A DNA stretch of 64,000 nucleotides from Paracoccus sp. N5 (GCF_000371965.1 NZ_AQUO01000001.1:800001-864000); one strand, 5' to 3'. Counted from the first letter of the stretch, positions 25,276 through 36,338 are shown. Numbers and translations are program-made. The notes: generated by a model from the letters alone, not told the origin.

Positions 25276-25278
25276 AAC

Positions 25279-25304
25279 ATTAAAGGGGGCCGCGAGGGCC
25301 CCCT
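25279..25304 (-). terminator. Terminator between gph and bfr
   Basis: AGGGGGCC and GGCCCCCT form a perfect 8-bp stem with loop GCGAG. In the minus direction it is followed by TTTAATG, so it terminates bfr. It is only a few bases past the convergent gph stop and may also serve that side. Confidence 0.8.
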
Positions 25305-25326
25305 GAAGCGCGAGAGTCTCGTGCCG

Positions 25327-25812
25327 TCACTCGGCCTGGTCGGCCGACTTGGCGTTCAGCAGGCCATAGTTCTGTTCGCCGATGGAGGCGTAGAGATCCA
25401 GCTGGGTCTCGAGGAAGTCGATATGGCCTTCCTCGTCGGTCAGCAAATCATCGAACAGGTTCTTGCTGACATAATCGCCGACGTTGGAGCAGTATTCACG
25501 CGCCTCGATATAGAGCGTGCGGGCGTCATGCTCGGCCGCCAGATCCGACTCGAGGGTCTCCTTGAGGTTCTGGCCGATCCGCAGCGGGTCCAGCTTCTGC
25601 AGGTTGGGATGGCCTTCCAGGAAGATGATTCGCTCGATCAACCGATCGGCGTGGTTCATTTCCTCGATGGATTCGGCGCGCGACTTGTCGGCAATCTTGC
25701 CGAAACCCCAATCCTGTTGCAGCCGATAATGCAGCCAATACTGGCTGACCGCGGTAAGCTCAGACCGAAGCGCTGCGTTGAGATACTCGATGACCTTGGC
25801 GTCGCCCTTCAT
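25327..25812 (-). CDS. bfr: Bacterioferritin
   Basis: Heme-containing 24-mer iron storage protein with ferroxidase activity. 161 residues, standard length. Ferroxidase ligands are all in place: Glu18, Glu51, His54, Glu94, Glu127 and His130, and Met52, the heme ligand, follows in IEEMNHADRL. The ATG at 25812 is preceded by AAAGGGG. The start lies inside the end of bfd, in another frame, so the two are coupled. Bfd reduces the Bfr heme to release iron. Confidence 0.97.
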   Translation of the reverse strand: MKGDAKVIEYLNAALRSELTAVSQYWLHYRLQQDWGFGKIADKSRAESIEEMNHADRLIERIIFLEGHPNLQKLDPLRIGQNLKETLESDLAAEHDARTLYIEAREYCSNVGDYVSKNLFDDLLTDEEGHIDFLETQLDLYASIGEQNYGLLNAKSADQAE

Positions 25813-26050
25813 GGCTTTCCCCTTTGCGCGTGGCTTTCAGCCCCCGCAGGATGGGGGGCACGGCCAGATTATCGCATCCGCGCATGGTGTCCAGAAACAA
25901 GGGCATACAGCCGCCACAATCCGCGCGCTTGCCAAGCGCGTGATAGATCTTGCCGGGGGTGATGATCGTCTCGGGGTCCGAGGCCCGCATCCAGTCGACA
26001 GCCGCCTTGATGTCGTGGTCGGAAATCTGGGTGCAATGGCAGACGATCAT
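25760..26050 (-). CDS. bfd: Bacterioferritin-associated ferredoxin with C-terminal extension
   Basis: [2Fe-2S] protein that docks to bacterioferritin and donates electrons for iron release. The cluster ligands Cys4 and Cys6 (MIVCHCTQIS) and Cys45 and Cys48 (ADCGGC) match the family. Typical Bfd is about 64 residues; this frame runs to 96, with a basic tail that overlaps bfr by 53 bp in a different frame. AAGGTGAG precedes the ATG. Divergent from queA by about 125 bp; iron-dependent regulation is likely but no operator was identified. Confidence 0.9.
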   Translation of the reverse strand: MIVCHCTQISDHDIKAAVDWMRASDPETIITPGKIYHALGKRADCGGCMPLFLDTMRGCDNLAVPPILRGLKATRKGESHEGRRQGHRVSQRSASV

Positions 26051-26176
26051 GAGCTCACCTTGATTGCGCCATATCTGACAGATTCGCTCGGCGAAGTAAA
26101 GTCCGAGTTTTTCACTTTGGCTTCATCGCGGCGCGGGCGGCTTGACGCCCCGGCGCGGCAGGGACAGAACCCGGGC

Positions 26177-27232
26177 ATGAGACTTGAGGATTTCGACTTC
26201 CACCTGCCCGAGGGGCTGATCGCGACGCGCCCCGCGCGGCCGCGGTCCTCGGCGCGGCTGCTGCTGGCCGAAGGCGGGACGATCCGCGACCTGCATGTGG
26301 CCGACCTGGCCGCGCTGCTGGGGCCGGGCGACCTTCTGGTGCTGAACGACACCAAGGTCATCCCGGCGCGGCTGACCGGCACCCGCCGGCGCGCCACGCC
26401 GCAGGGCGATGCGGTGGCCAAGATCGAGATCACGCTGCTGGAACCCGCCGCCGATGGCTGGAATGCCCTGGCGAAGCCCCTGCGCAAGCTGAAGCAGGGC
26501 GAGGTGATCCGCTTCTCGGACGCGCTGTCGGCCGAGGTGGCCGAGATCGGCGACGCCGGGCTGCGGCTGCGCTTCGACGCCACGGGCGAGGCCTTCGACG
26601 CGGCGCTGGCCCAGGTCGGCGCCATGCCGCTGCCGCCCTATATCGCCGCGCTGCGCGCCCCGGACGAGGCCGACCGGACCGATTACCAGACCGTCTGGGC
26701 GCGCCATTCCGGCGCCGTCGCCGCCCCCACCGCCAGCCTGCATTTCGACGAGCCGCTGCTGGCGGCGCTGCGCGCGCGCGGCGTGCGTTTCGCGCATGTC
26801 ACGCTGCATGTCGGCGCCGGCACCTTCCTGCCGGTCAAGGTCGAGGACGTGACCACCCACAAGATGCACGGCGAATGGGGCGAGGTCACCCCCGAGGCCG
26901 CCGCCGCGATCAATGCCACCCGCGCCGCCGGCGGCAGGGTGATCCCGGTCGGCACCACGGCGCTGCGCCTGATCGAATCGGCGGCCACGCCCGAGGGCCG
27001 GGTCGAGCCGTTCCGGGACGTGACCGAAATCTTCATCTATCCGGGCTATCGCTTCCGGGTGACGGATGCGCTGATGACGAATTTCCACCTGCCGAAATCG
27101 ACGCTGCTGATGCTGGTCTCGGCCCTGATGGGCCAGGACCGCATCCGCGCCATCTATCGCCATGCCGTCGAATCGGGCTATCGCTTCTTCAGCTATGGCG
27201 ATGCCTCGCTTCTGATACCGTCGAGGGAATGA
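26177..27232 (+). CDS. queA: tRNA epoxyqueuosine precursor synthase QueA
   Basis: S-adenosylmethionine:tRNA ribosyltransferase-isomerase, which builds epoxyqueuosine on the tRNA wobble base from preQ1. 351 residues. Family segments: MRLEDFDFHLPEGLIATRPARPRSSARLL at the N-terminus, VLNDTKVIPARL, QTVWARHSGAVAAPTASLHF, HVTLHVGAGTFLPVKVE and HKMHGEW, and the end FMTNFHLPKSTLLMLVSAL-like LMTNFHLPKSTLLML. The start is the ATG at 26177; the longer frame upstream overlaps bfd. Its TGA overlaps the MFS gene start. Confidence 0.97.
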   Translation: MRLEDFDFHLPEGLIATRPARPRSSARLLLAEGGTIRDLHVADLAALLGPGDLLVLNDTKVIPARLTGTRRRATPQGDAVAKIEITLLEPAADGWNALAKPLRKLKQGEVIRFSDALSAEVAEIGDAGLRLRFDATGEAFDAALAQVGAMPLPPYIAALRAPDEADRTDYQTVWARHSGAVAAPTASLHFDEPLLAALRARGVRFAHVTLHVGAGTFLPVKVEDVTTHKMHGEWGEVTPEAAAAINATRAAGGRVIPVGTTALRLIESAATPEGRVEPFRDVTEIFIYPGYRFRVTDALMTNFHLPKSTLLMLVSALMGQDRIRAIYRHAVESGYRFFSYGDASLLIPSRE

Positions 27233-28476
27233 TGCTGACCGTTCTGCGCACCACCTGGCCGCTCTTGCTGGGCATCCTTCTGCTGATGGTCGGCAATGGC
27301 ATGCAGGGCACCCTGCTGGGCGTGCGCGGCAAGATCGAGGGCATCTCGACCACGCAGATGTCGGTGGTGATGGCGGCCTATTTCGGCGGCTTCCTGCTGG
27401 GTTCGCGCGTGGTGCCGCAGATGATCCGCAGCGTCGGCCACGTCCGGGTCTTCGCGGCGCTCGGCTCGCTGATCTCCTCGGTGCTGATCCTTTACGCCGC
27501 CGCGCCCGAATGGCTGGCCTGGGCGGCGATGCGGCTTCTGATCGGCTTCTGCTTCTCGGGCGTCTACATCACCGCGGAAAGCTGGCTCAATGCCTCGACC
27601 AGCAACGAGACGCGCGGCCAGGCGCTTTCGGCCTATATGATCATGCAGATGCTGGGCATCATCACGGCGCAGCTGCTGATGAACACGGCCGACCCGGCGG
27701 GCTACCTGCTGTTCGTCATCCCCTCGGTGCTGGTCAGCCTGTCCTTCCTGCCGATCCTGCTGTCGCGCCAGCCGGCGCCGCAATTCGCCACGCTGAAGCG
27801 GATGAGCTTCCGCGACCTCTTCGCCGCCTCGCCGCTGGGCTGCATCGGCATGTTCCTGATGGGCGGGGTGTTCTCGGCGCTGTTCGGCATGGCCTCGGTC
27901 TGGGGCTCGATGAAGGGCCTGTCGGTGCGCGAGATCTCGGCCTTCGTCGCGGCGATCTATGCGGGCGGCCTCTTGCTGCAATATCCGGTGGGCTGGTTTT
28001 CGGACCACGGCGACCGGCGGCTGATCGTCCTGGGCCTGGCGCTGCTGGGTGCGGCGGTGGCGGGCGCGACGGTGCTGGTGCAACCCGGCATCTGGGGCCT
28101 GCTGCTGGCGGCGGCCGTGGTCGGCGGCGTCGCCAACCCGGTCTATTCGCTGCTGCTGGCCTATACCAACGACTTTCTCGACAACAGCGACATGGCGGCG
28201 GCCTCGGCCGGGCTGCTGTTCATCAACGGGCTGGGCGCCATGGCCGGGCCGCTGATCACCGGCTGGCTGATGTCCTGGCTGGGCCCGGACGGGTTCTGGA
28301 TCTATATCGGCGCCCTGCTGGCGCTGCTGGCGCTTTACACCTTCTATCGCCGCACCCGCCGCCCAGCGCCCATGCTGGACCAGAGCTTTGCGGTCATCGC
28401 CCCCTCGGCCACCCCCATCGCGGTCGAGGCGGCGCTGGAGACCGCCGGACCCGACGACGGCCCGCGCTCGGACTGA
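27232..28476 (+). CDS. MFS transporter (YcaD-like)
   Basis: A 414-residue protein with about twelve hydrophobic helices and the MFS signature motif GWFSDHGDRRLIVLG (variant of GxxxDRxGRR) between helices 6-8. The first helices carry WPLLLGILLLMVGNGMQGTLLGVRG. Similar to YcaD/UMF-type sugar or drug permeases of unknown substrate. It overlaps the queA stop (ATGA). GAGGG is at the right distance for the ATG at 27232 rather than the ATG at 27229. The C-terminal tail of about 40 residues is hydrophilic. Confidence 0.88.
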   Translation: MLTVLRTTWPLLLGILLLMVGNGMQGTLLGVRGKIEGISTTQMSVVMAAYFGGFLLGSRVVPQMIRSVGHVRVFAALGSLISSVLILYAAAPEWLAWAAMRLLIGFCFSGVYITAESWLNASTSNETRGQALSAYMIMQMLGIITAQLLMNTADPAGYLLFVIPSVLVSLSFLPILLSRQPAPQFATLKRMSFRDLFAASPLGCIGMFLMGGVFSALFGMASVWGSMKGLSVREISAFVAAIYAGGLLLQYPVGWFSDHGDRRLIVLGLALLGAAVAGATVLVQPGIWGLLLAAAVVGGVANPVYSLLLAYTNDFLDNSDMAAASAGLLFINGLGAMAGPLITGWLMSWLGPDGFWIYIGALLALLALYTFYRRTRRPAPMLDQSFAVIAPSATPIAVEAALETAGPDDGPRSD

Positions 28477-28533
28477 CGGGGTTGCGGCGGCCGGCCGGCT
28501 CTGCAACCATCCTTCGGAAACGGAGGGCCGAGC

Positions 28534-29115
28534 ATGACCGAAACCGTCACCCCGCAGGCGATCAACCGCTTCTGGCTCGATGAGGTCGGCGAAACCGGCT
28601 GGTATGTCCGCTCGGACCCGCTGGACGCGACCATCCGCCAGCGCTTCCTGCCGACATGGGAACGCGCCGCCGAACTGGCCCCCACCTGGGCCGCAACGCC
28701 CGAGGCCGCGCTGGCCGCGCTTATCCTGACCGACCAGTTCCCGCGCAACCTGTTCCGCGAGGACGCCCGCGCCTTCGCGACCGACCCGCTGGCGCGCGAG
28801 CTGGCCCGCGCCGCGCTCGACCGCGGCTTCCCCCAGCGCATCGACCTGCCGGCGCGGCAGTTCTTCTTCATGCCCTTCGAGCATTCCGAGGATCTGGCCG
28901 ACCAGGACCGCGCCGTGGCGCTGTTCCAGGAGTTCATGCCGGGCGAAAGCCTGCGCCACGCGCAGATCCACCGCGACACGATCGCGAAATTCGGCCGCTT
29001 CCCCTGGCGCAACGCCGCCTTGGGCCGCAGCCCGACTGCGGCGGAAACCCGCGTGATGCAGGCCGGGGGCTATGGTGCGCTGGTCTCCGGCAAGCTGTCG
29101 CTTGTGGATGCCTGA
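28534..29115 (+). CDS. DUF924 family protein
   Basis: A 193-residue soluble protein. DQFPRNLFR (about residue 67), the helix-rich FFFMPFEHSEDLADQD, and RHAQIHRDTIAKFGRFPWRNAALGR are the conserved blocks of DUF924, a TPR-like alpha-helical fold with no established function. It lies between the MFS gene (57 bp) and lpd (45 bp), all on the plus strand. GGAGG precedes the ATG. Confidence 0.88.
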   Translation: MTETVTPQAINRFWLDEVGETGWYVRSDPLDATIRQRFLPTWERAAELAPTWAATPEAALAALILTDQFPRNLFREDARAFATDPLARELARAALDRGFPQRIDLPARQFFFMPFEHSEDLADQDRAVALFQEFMPGESLRHAQIHRDTIAKFGRFPWRNAALGRSPTAAETRVMQAGGYGALVSGKLSLVDA

Positions 29116-29160
29116 AAAATGGTTTAACGCTGAACTATCTTTTTCCAGAGGGGGAATTCC

Positions 29161-30552
29161 ATGGCGCAAAGCTTCGACATGGTGGTGATCGGTTCCGGCC
29201 CGGGCGGCTATGTCTGCGCCATCCGCGGCGCGCAGCTGGGCCTGAAGGTCGCGGTGATCGAACGCGAGCATCTGGGCGGCATCTGCCTGAACTGGGGCTG
29301 CATCCCGACCAAGGCGCTGTTGCGCTCGGCCGAGGTGTTCCACCTGATGCACCGCGCCAAGGAATTCGGCCTCTCCGCGGACAAGATCGGCTATGACCTT
29401 GGCGCCGTGGTGCAGCGTTCGCGCGGCGTGGCGAAACAGCTCGCCAGCGGCGTCGGCCACCTGCTGAAAAAGAACAAGGTCACCGTCATCATGGGCGAGG
29501 CCACGCTGACCGCCCCCGGCAAGCTGGCGGTCAAGACCGACAAGGGGGCCGAGGAGGTCACCGGCAAGGCCATCGTGCTGGCCACCGGCGCCCGCGCCCG
29601 CAACCTGCCGGGGCTGGAAGCGGACGGCGACCTGGTCTGGAACTACAAGCACGCGCTGCAACCGCCGCGGATGCCGAAAAAGCTGCTGGTGATCGGCTCG
29701 GGCGCCATCGGCATAGAATTCGCCAGCTTCTTCAACACCCTGGGCGCCGACACCACGGTGGTCGAGGTCATGGACCGCGTGCTGCCGGTCGAGGATGCGG
29801 AAATCTCGGTCCTGGCCAAGAAGCAATTCGTCAAGCAGGGCATGAAGATCCTGGAAAAGGCCACGGTCAAGAAGCTCGACCGCGCCCCCGGCAAGGTCAC
29901 CGCCCATATCGAGCGGGACGGCAAGACCGAGACCCAGGACTTCGACACGGTGATCTCGGCCGTCGGCATCGTCGGCAACGTGGAAAACCTCGGCCTTGAA
30001 AAGCTGGGCGCCAGGATCGACCGCACCCATGTCGTGACCGACGAATACTGCCGCACCGGCGTCGAGGGGCTCTATGCCATCGGCGACGTGGCCGGCGCCC
30101 CCTGGCTCGCCCACAAGGCCAGCCACGAAGGCGTCATGGTCGCGGAACTGATCGCCGGCCAGCACCCGCACCCGATCAAGCCGAACGCGATTCCCGGCTG
30201 CACCTATTGCAACCCGCAGGTCGCCTCGGTCGGCCTGACCGAGGAAAAGGCCAAGGCCGCCGGCTACGAGATCAAGGTCGGCCGCTTCCCCTTCATCGGC
30301 AACGGCAAGGCCATCGCGCTCGGCGAACCCGAAGGCCTGATCAAGACCGTCTTCGACGCCAGGACCGGCGAGTTGCTGGGCGCCCATATGGTCGGCGCCG
30401 AAGTCACCGAACTGGTCCAGGGCTATGTCGTCGGCCGCACGCTGGAAACCACCGAGGCCGAGCTGATGGAGACGGTGTTCCCGCACCCGACCCTGTCCGA
30501 GATGATGCACGAATCCGTGCTCTCGGCCTACGGCCGCGCCATCCATTTCTGA
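29161..30552 (+). CDS. lpd: Dihydrolipoyl dehydrogenase
   Basis: FAD-dependent E3 subunit that reoxidises dihydrolipoamide in the pyruvate, 2-oxoglutarate or branched-chain dehydrogenase complexes. 463 residues. FAD motif GSGPGGYVCAIRGAQLG, redox-active disulfide GGICLNWGCIPTKAL (Cys41/Cys46, Trp between), NAD-binding GSGAIGIEFASFF, second FAD site YAIGDVAGAPWLAHKASHEG and catalytic His-Glu in FPHPTLSEMMHES. CLNWGC is the form often found in the pyruvate dehydrogenase-linked E3. The E1 and E2 genes are not adjacent. Confidence 0.96.
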   Translation: MAQSFDMVVIGSGPGGYVCAIRGAQLGLKVAVIEREHLGGICLNWGCIPTKALLRSAEVFHLMHRAKEFGLSADKIGYDLGAVVQRSRGVAKQLASGVGHLLKKNKVTVIMGEATLTAPGKLAVKTDKGAEEVTGKAIVLATGARARNLPGLEADGDLVWNYKHALQPPRMPKKLLVIGSGAIGIEFASFFNTLGADTTVVEVMDRVLPVEDAEISVLAKKQFVKQGMKILEKATVKKLDRAPGKVTAHIERDGKTETQDFDTVISAVGIVGNVENLGLEKLGARIDRTHVVTDEYCRTGVEGLYAIGDVAGAPWLAHKASHEGVMVAELIAGQHPHPIKPNAIPGCTYCNPQVASVGLTEEKAKAAGYEIKVGRFPFIGNGKAIALGEPEGLIKTVFDARTGELLGAHMVGAEVTELVQGYVVGRTLETTEAELMETVFPHPTLSEMMHESVLSAYGRAIHF

Positions 30553-30579
30553 CGGACGGGGGGTCGCACGGCCCCTTGC

Positions 30580-30629
30580 TTCTTTCTTGCCGAAATATCC
30601 TCGGGGGTCCGGGGGCAGACAGCCCCCGG
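30580..30629. repeat. Dispersed GGGTATTT/AAAGAAG element with hairpin, copy B
   Basis: TTCTTTCTTGCCGAAATATC is followed by GGGGG and a hairpin (CCGGGGGC-AGACA-GCCCCCGG, 30609-30629). It lies between the convergent ends of lpd and the amidohydrolase gene, so the hairpin probably acts as a terminator for one or both. Confidence 0.65.
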
Positions 30630-30638
30630 CGCCAAGGC

Positions 30639-31808
30639 TCACGCCGGCAGCGGCATCCGCGCCTCGACCATGCCGGCATACCAGCTCGACCCGGCCGGAA
30701 TCGCATTGTCGTCGAAATTATAGGCCGGGTGATGCACCATCGCCGTATCGCCGTTGCCGACGAAGATATAGGCGCCGGGCCGCGCGTTCAGCATGTAGCT
30801 GAAATCCTCGCCCGCCATCAGCGGCGCCATCTCGGTATTCACGTCACCCGCGACCGCGCGCGCGACTTCTGCCGCGTAAACCGTGGCTTGCGGGTCGTTC
30901 ATCGTCACCGGATAGCCGCGCTCATATTGCACCTCCGCCCGGGCGCCAAAGGCGGCGGCGGTGTTGGTGGCGATGCGGGCGATGCCTTCCTCGAGCTGGT
31001 CGCGCACCTCGGGGGCCAGGCTGCGGGCGGTGCCTTTCAGCGTCACGACCTGGGGGATGACGTTATGGGCGGTCGAGTCGGTCTGCACCACGCAGACCGA
31101 GATCACGCCGCTTTTCAGCGGGTCGACGTTGCGCGAGACCACCGATTGCAACGCCACGATGATCTGCGCCGCGACCAGCGTGGTGTCGATGGCCTCATGC
31201 GGCTTGGCGGCATGGCCGCCCTTGCCGGTCACCACGATGTCGAACTGGTCGGTGGCGGCCATCATGGCGCCTTCGCGGATGGCGAAGCTGCCGACCGGAT
31301 AGCCGGGCATGTTGTGCATGCCATAGAACTCCTGGATGCCCCAGCGCTCGACCAGCCCGTCCTCGACCATGGCGCGCCCGCCGCCGCCGCCCTCTTCGGC
31401 GGGCTGGAAGATGACCACGGCACGACCGTCGAAATTGCGCGTCTCGGCCAGGTATTTTGCCGCGCCCAGCAGCATGGCGGTATGGCCGTCATGGCCGCAA
31501 GCATGCATAACCCCCGGATTTTTCGAGGCATATTCCACGCCGGTCTTTTCGGCGATCGGCAGCGCGTCCATGTCGGCGCGCAAGCCGATCACCCTGCCCT
31601 GGCTGTCCGAACGGCCCTTGATGACGCCCACGACGCCGGTGCGGCCGATGCCCTCGGTCACCTCGTCCACGCCGAAGGCGCGCAAGAGCTCGGCGACGCG
31701 GCCGGCGGTGCGGTGGACGTCATAGTCCAGCTCGGGGTTTTCGTGAAAGTCGCGGCGCCAGGCGGTGATCTCGGGCAGCAGTTCGGCAAAGCGGTTCTTG
31801 ACGGGCAT
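30639..31808 (-). CDS. M20 family amidohydrolase (HipO-like)
   Basis: A 389-residue metallopeptidase of the amidohydrolase branch (hippurate or N-acyl-amino-acid hydrolase, IAA-amino acid hydrolase-like). Metal-binding MHACGHDGHTAMLLGAA (Cys/His dimetal site) near residue 100, EEGGGGGRAMVEDG (catalytic Glu), FHTKGKGGHAAKPHEAID-like VVTGKGGHAAKPHEAIDTTL dimer domain, and MAGEDFSYMLNARPGAYIFVGNG at the C-terminus. The ATG at 31808 has GGAGAG upstream. Substrate not determined. Confidence 0.9.
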   Translation of the reverse strand: MPVKNRFAELLPEITAWRRDFHENPELDYDVHRTAGRVAELLRAFGVDEVTEGIGRTGVVGVIKGRSDSQGRVIGLRADMDALPIAEKTGVEYASKNPGVMHACGHDGHTAMLLGAAKYLAETRNFDGRAVVIFQPAEEGGGGGRAMVEDGLVERWGIQEFYGMHNMPGYPVGSFAIREGAMMAATDQFDIVVTGKGGHAAKPHEAIDTTLVAAQIIVALQSVVSRNVDPLKSGVISVCVVQTDSTAHNVIPQVVTLKGTARSLAPEVRDQLEEGIARIATNTAAAFGARAEVQYERGYPVTMNDPQATVYAAEVARAVAGDVNTEMAPLMAGEDFSYMLNARPGAYIFVGNGDTAMVHHPAYNFDDNAIPAGSSWYAGMVEARMPLPA

Positions 31809-31914
31809 GGGACACTCTCCTTCGCGCCGAAGGTTACGCCTTTCGCCCCGCGCCGCAAGGCCGCGCAACGGCTGCGCGCGTTGCGCGGTGCACCGCGCCG
31901 GGCCCGGAATGCAG

Positions 31915-31938
31915 AAACCCCGGCAATTGCCGGGGTTT
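31915..31938. terminator. Bidirectional palindromic terminator
   Basis: A 24-bp perfect palindrome, AAACCCCGGCAA joined to its complement TTGCCGGGGTTT, with four T on the plus side and TTT on the minus side. It lies 61 bp past the receptor stop, between the receptor and amidohydrolase genes, both on the minus strand. It probably ends the receptor transcript. Confidence 0.85.
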
Positions 31939-31961
31939 TCGCCGTGATTCGCGTGCCGCAG

Positions 31962-31994
31962 GCGTACACCGCGCGTACACCGGGCGTGCACCGC
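31962..31994. repeat. Three tandem 11-bp repeats
   Basis: GCGTACACCGC, GCGTACACCGG and GCGTGCACCGC follow each other with exact 11-bp spacing in the 3' region of the receptor gene. One turn of DNA per unit. No known binding motif recognised. Confidence 0.5.
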
Positions 31995-31998
31995 CGGA

Positions 31999-34191
31999 TC
32001 AGAACCTGGCGCGCAGCGTCAGCTCGGCCGAACGCCCGTCGCCATAGACCACGGTGTCGTAGAAGCCGGTCGTGGCGTAATATTTCTTGTCGAAGATATT
32101 GTTCACGCTGAGCGACAGCTCGGTCCTGTCGTCGAGGTCGTATCTGGCGTTCAGGTCGAACACCGCATAGCTGCCCTGGTGCACATTCGGCTGTTCCAGC
32201 TCGGAGGTGAAGTCCATGCTGTCGGTGCCGCTTTGCCAGCGCATCGCCCCGCCCAGGGTCAGCCTGTCCTGCAACGCCGCCAACCGGTAGTCGGTCGCCA
32301 GCTTCAGCGTGTGCTGGGGCTGGTCGGCATAGAGCTTGTTGCCGTCCTGATCCTTGGAGGTGCGATAGGTATAGCCGGCCGAGACGTTCCAGCGGTCGTT
32401 GATCGCCCCCGCCGCCTCGACTTCGAAGCCGCGCGTCTTGGTGCCGTCGATGCTGCGATAGACCGAGCGGTCCTCCTCAAGGTCGTAATACAGGTATTCG
32501 GCAACATCCTTCTGGTCGGTCTGGAAGATCGCGGCCGAGACATAGAGCCTGCCGTCCAGCGGGTCGCCCTTGATCCCCAGCTCGTAGTTCCAGCCATAGG
32601 CCGGGTCCAGATAATTGCCGTCGACGTCCTGCGCCAGCTGCGGCTTGAAGATGCTGGTGATGCTGCCATAGGCAGTCCAGACCGGGGTCAAGTCATAGGT
32701 CGCCCCGACATAGGGGGTGATCACCGCGTCATAGCTGTAGTCCACCGTCGTCACGCCATCGGTGGCGTCGCTGCCGCTCCACCAGCTGGCGCGGGCGCCG
32801 CCGATCAGCGCCAGTTCGTCGGTGGCATGGAACTGCAGGGTGCCATAGAGGCCGTATTGGCGCGCGGTGGTCTTGCCCACGCTGGTCGGACCGTCAGACC
32901 ACACCGGCTCGGCCGGACCGCCGTCCCAGTCGAAGACGTTCCCGATCGGCGTGCCGGTGCCGGTCAGCGCGCTGTAGGAATCATTCGTCGCCGAGGCGTA
33001 GGACATCATCGCGCCCAGCACGAACTGATGGTCGCGGCCCATCGCCTGGAAATCGCCGTTGACCATGGCGTTCAGCGTCGAGACATCCGAACGCCCGTCG
33101 TATTTCGCCGCCGATAGCAACGACAGGCCGCTGCCGTCGCGTTCCGGCGCGCCATTGGCCCAGGACAGCTGCATGTCGGAATCGGTGCGGATATGGCTGA
33201 GCACCAGCCGGCCGGTCCAGCCGTTGTGGAACACGTGCTCCAGCGAGGCGAAGGCATCGGTCCGCGCGGTATCGACATAGGTCCAGTCGGTGCCCATGGT
33301 CGAGCCATCGGGCCAGTCGATCAGCCCGCCGTCGGCATAGAAGGACGGCAGCCCGGCCCAGGTCACGCCATCGGCATTGGTCTTTTGATAGCTGATGCCG
33401 GTCGACAACACGGTGTTTTCGTCGATGTCGACCTCGACCGCGCCGAACAGAACATATTTGTCCTTGGTGTAGTTGTCGAGGAAACCGTCCCGCTTGTCGA
33501 CCACGCCGACGAGCCGGCCCCGGACCGTGCCCGAGGCGTTCAGTGGCCCGGACACGTCCGCCTCCACCCGCGCGCCCTTGGGATCGGCCAGCGAGACGGC
33601 GGCCTCGCTCTGGAAGTCCTCGGTGGGGCGCTTGCGGATGAAGTTGATCGAGGCGCCCGGCTCGCCCGCGCCCGACATCAGGCCAGTGGCGCCGCGCACG
33701 ATCTCGACATGGTCATACAGTGCCATGTCGGGGTTGTTGTCGCCGAACTGATAGACCACGTCGCGCGGCACCGGGGCGCTGTCATATTGATAGGCATCAA
33801 TCGGGAAACCGCGCGAATAATAGTTGATGCGGTCGCTTTCATAGGCCTGCACGGTGATGCCGGTCGCCGCGTCCATCGTCTCGGCGATGGTGGTGATGTT
33901 GCGGTCCTTCATCTGCGCGTCGGTGATGACGCTGGTGGACTGCGGGGTTTCCTTCTGGCTCAGCACCAGCCCGGTGGCGGAACGCATCCATTCGGTGGTC
34001 CAGCTGTCGGTGCCCTCGGTCTGCGTGCCGGGGGCGGCGGTGATCGTCACCTCGTCCAGGGTAACGGTCTGGTCGGTGCCGGCGGCATCGTCCTGCGCCA
34101 TGGCCGGGGCGGCCAGGATCAGCAGGCTGGCGCCCAGCGCCGTGGACAGCCGCGCCCGCGCGGCCAGGGAAAGAGTGGGGCGAAAGCTCAT
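31999..34191 (-). CDS. TonB-dependent siderophore-type receptor
   Basis: A 730-residue outer-membrane receptor. Signal peptide MSFRPTLSLAARARLSTALG...APAMA with cleavage after Ala32, then a TonB-box-like VTLDEVTI, a plug domain (STSVITDAQMKDRNITTIAETMDAATG; IVRGATGLMSGAGEPGASINFIRKRP) and a 22-strand barrel ending in the terminal Phe (LTLRARF). The plug pattern is that of ferric hydroxamate/pyoverdine receptors (FhuE/FpvA class). The same-strand ABC ATPase gene is 147 bp upstream, so receptor and importer may be one regulon. The siderophore is unknown. An in-frame ATG 15 bp upstream is an alternative start. Confidence 0.92.
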   Translation of the reverse strand: MSFRPTLSLAARARLSTALGASLLILAAPAMAQDDAAGTDQTVTLDEVTITAAPGTQTEGTDSWTTEWMRSATGLVLSQKETPQSTSVITDAQMKDRNITTIAETMDAATGITVQAYESDRINYYSRGFPIDAYQYDSAPVPRDVVYQFGDNNPDMALYDHVEIVRGATGLMSGAGEPGASINFIRKRPTEDFQSEAAVSLADPKGARVEADVSGPLNASGTVRGRLVGVVDKRDGFLDNYTKDKYVLFGAVEVDIDENTVLSTGISYQKTNADGVTWAGLPSFYADGGLIDWPDGSTMGTDWTYVDTARTDAFASLEHVFHNGWTGRLVLSHIRTDSDMQLSWANGAPERDGSGLSLLSAAKYDGRSDVSTLNAMVNGDFQAMGRDHQFVLGAMMSYASATNDSYSALTGTGTPIGNVFDWDGGPAEPVWSDGPTSVGKTTARQYGLYGTLQFHATDELALIGGARASWWSGSDATDGVTTVDYSYDAVITPYVGATYDLTPVWTAYGSITSIFKPQLAQDVDGNYLDPAYGWNYELGIKGDPLDGRLYVSAAIFQTDQKDVAEYLYYDLEEDRSVYRSIDGTKTRGFEVEAAGAINDRWNVSAGYTYRTSKDQDGNKLYADQPQHTLKLATDYRLAALQDRLTLGGAMRWQSGTDSMDFTSELEQPNVHQGSYAVFDLNARYDLDDRTELSLSVNNIFDKKYYATTGFYDTVVYGDGRSAELTLRARF

Positions 34192-34338
34192 GGCGGACCA
34201 TCCCATCGAATTTCGGATGCTCGCTGGCCCAAGGCTGGCTGATGGCCCGCTTTTCCAGTTCCAGGGGGCCGTAATCAAGCGCCGCCGCGCCGCGGCGTTC
34301 CATCCGGGCGGCTTGTGTCAATTCCGCAACAGCGCGGC

Positions 34339-36162
<1,824 letters not shown>

Positions 36163-36338
36163 GGTTTCCCCTGTCGATGCCCCGAGGCGTTCAGGCTAAT
36201 GCCGCGCCCCCGCATTGCAACCGCAAAAGATGCGCCTTGCTTTTGAAGGAAAACCCGTCTGAAAATCGGCGAACCCTTGGCAGGCATGGCGCGACGCCCC
36301 CTGCCCGCCCGGCAATCCATGCGAGCAAGGAGTGTGCG

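Noticed and set aside
21405..25283. 1292-residue plus-strand frame opposite glmS and glmU
   Set aside because: Antisense shadow of two certain genes; composition is Gln/Arg/His-rich.
27193..30642. 1149-residue minus-strand frame opposite the MFS, DUF924 and lpd genes
   Set aside because: Crosses three well-supported genes and their intergenic gaps, with no domain resemblance.
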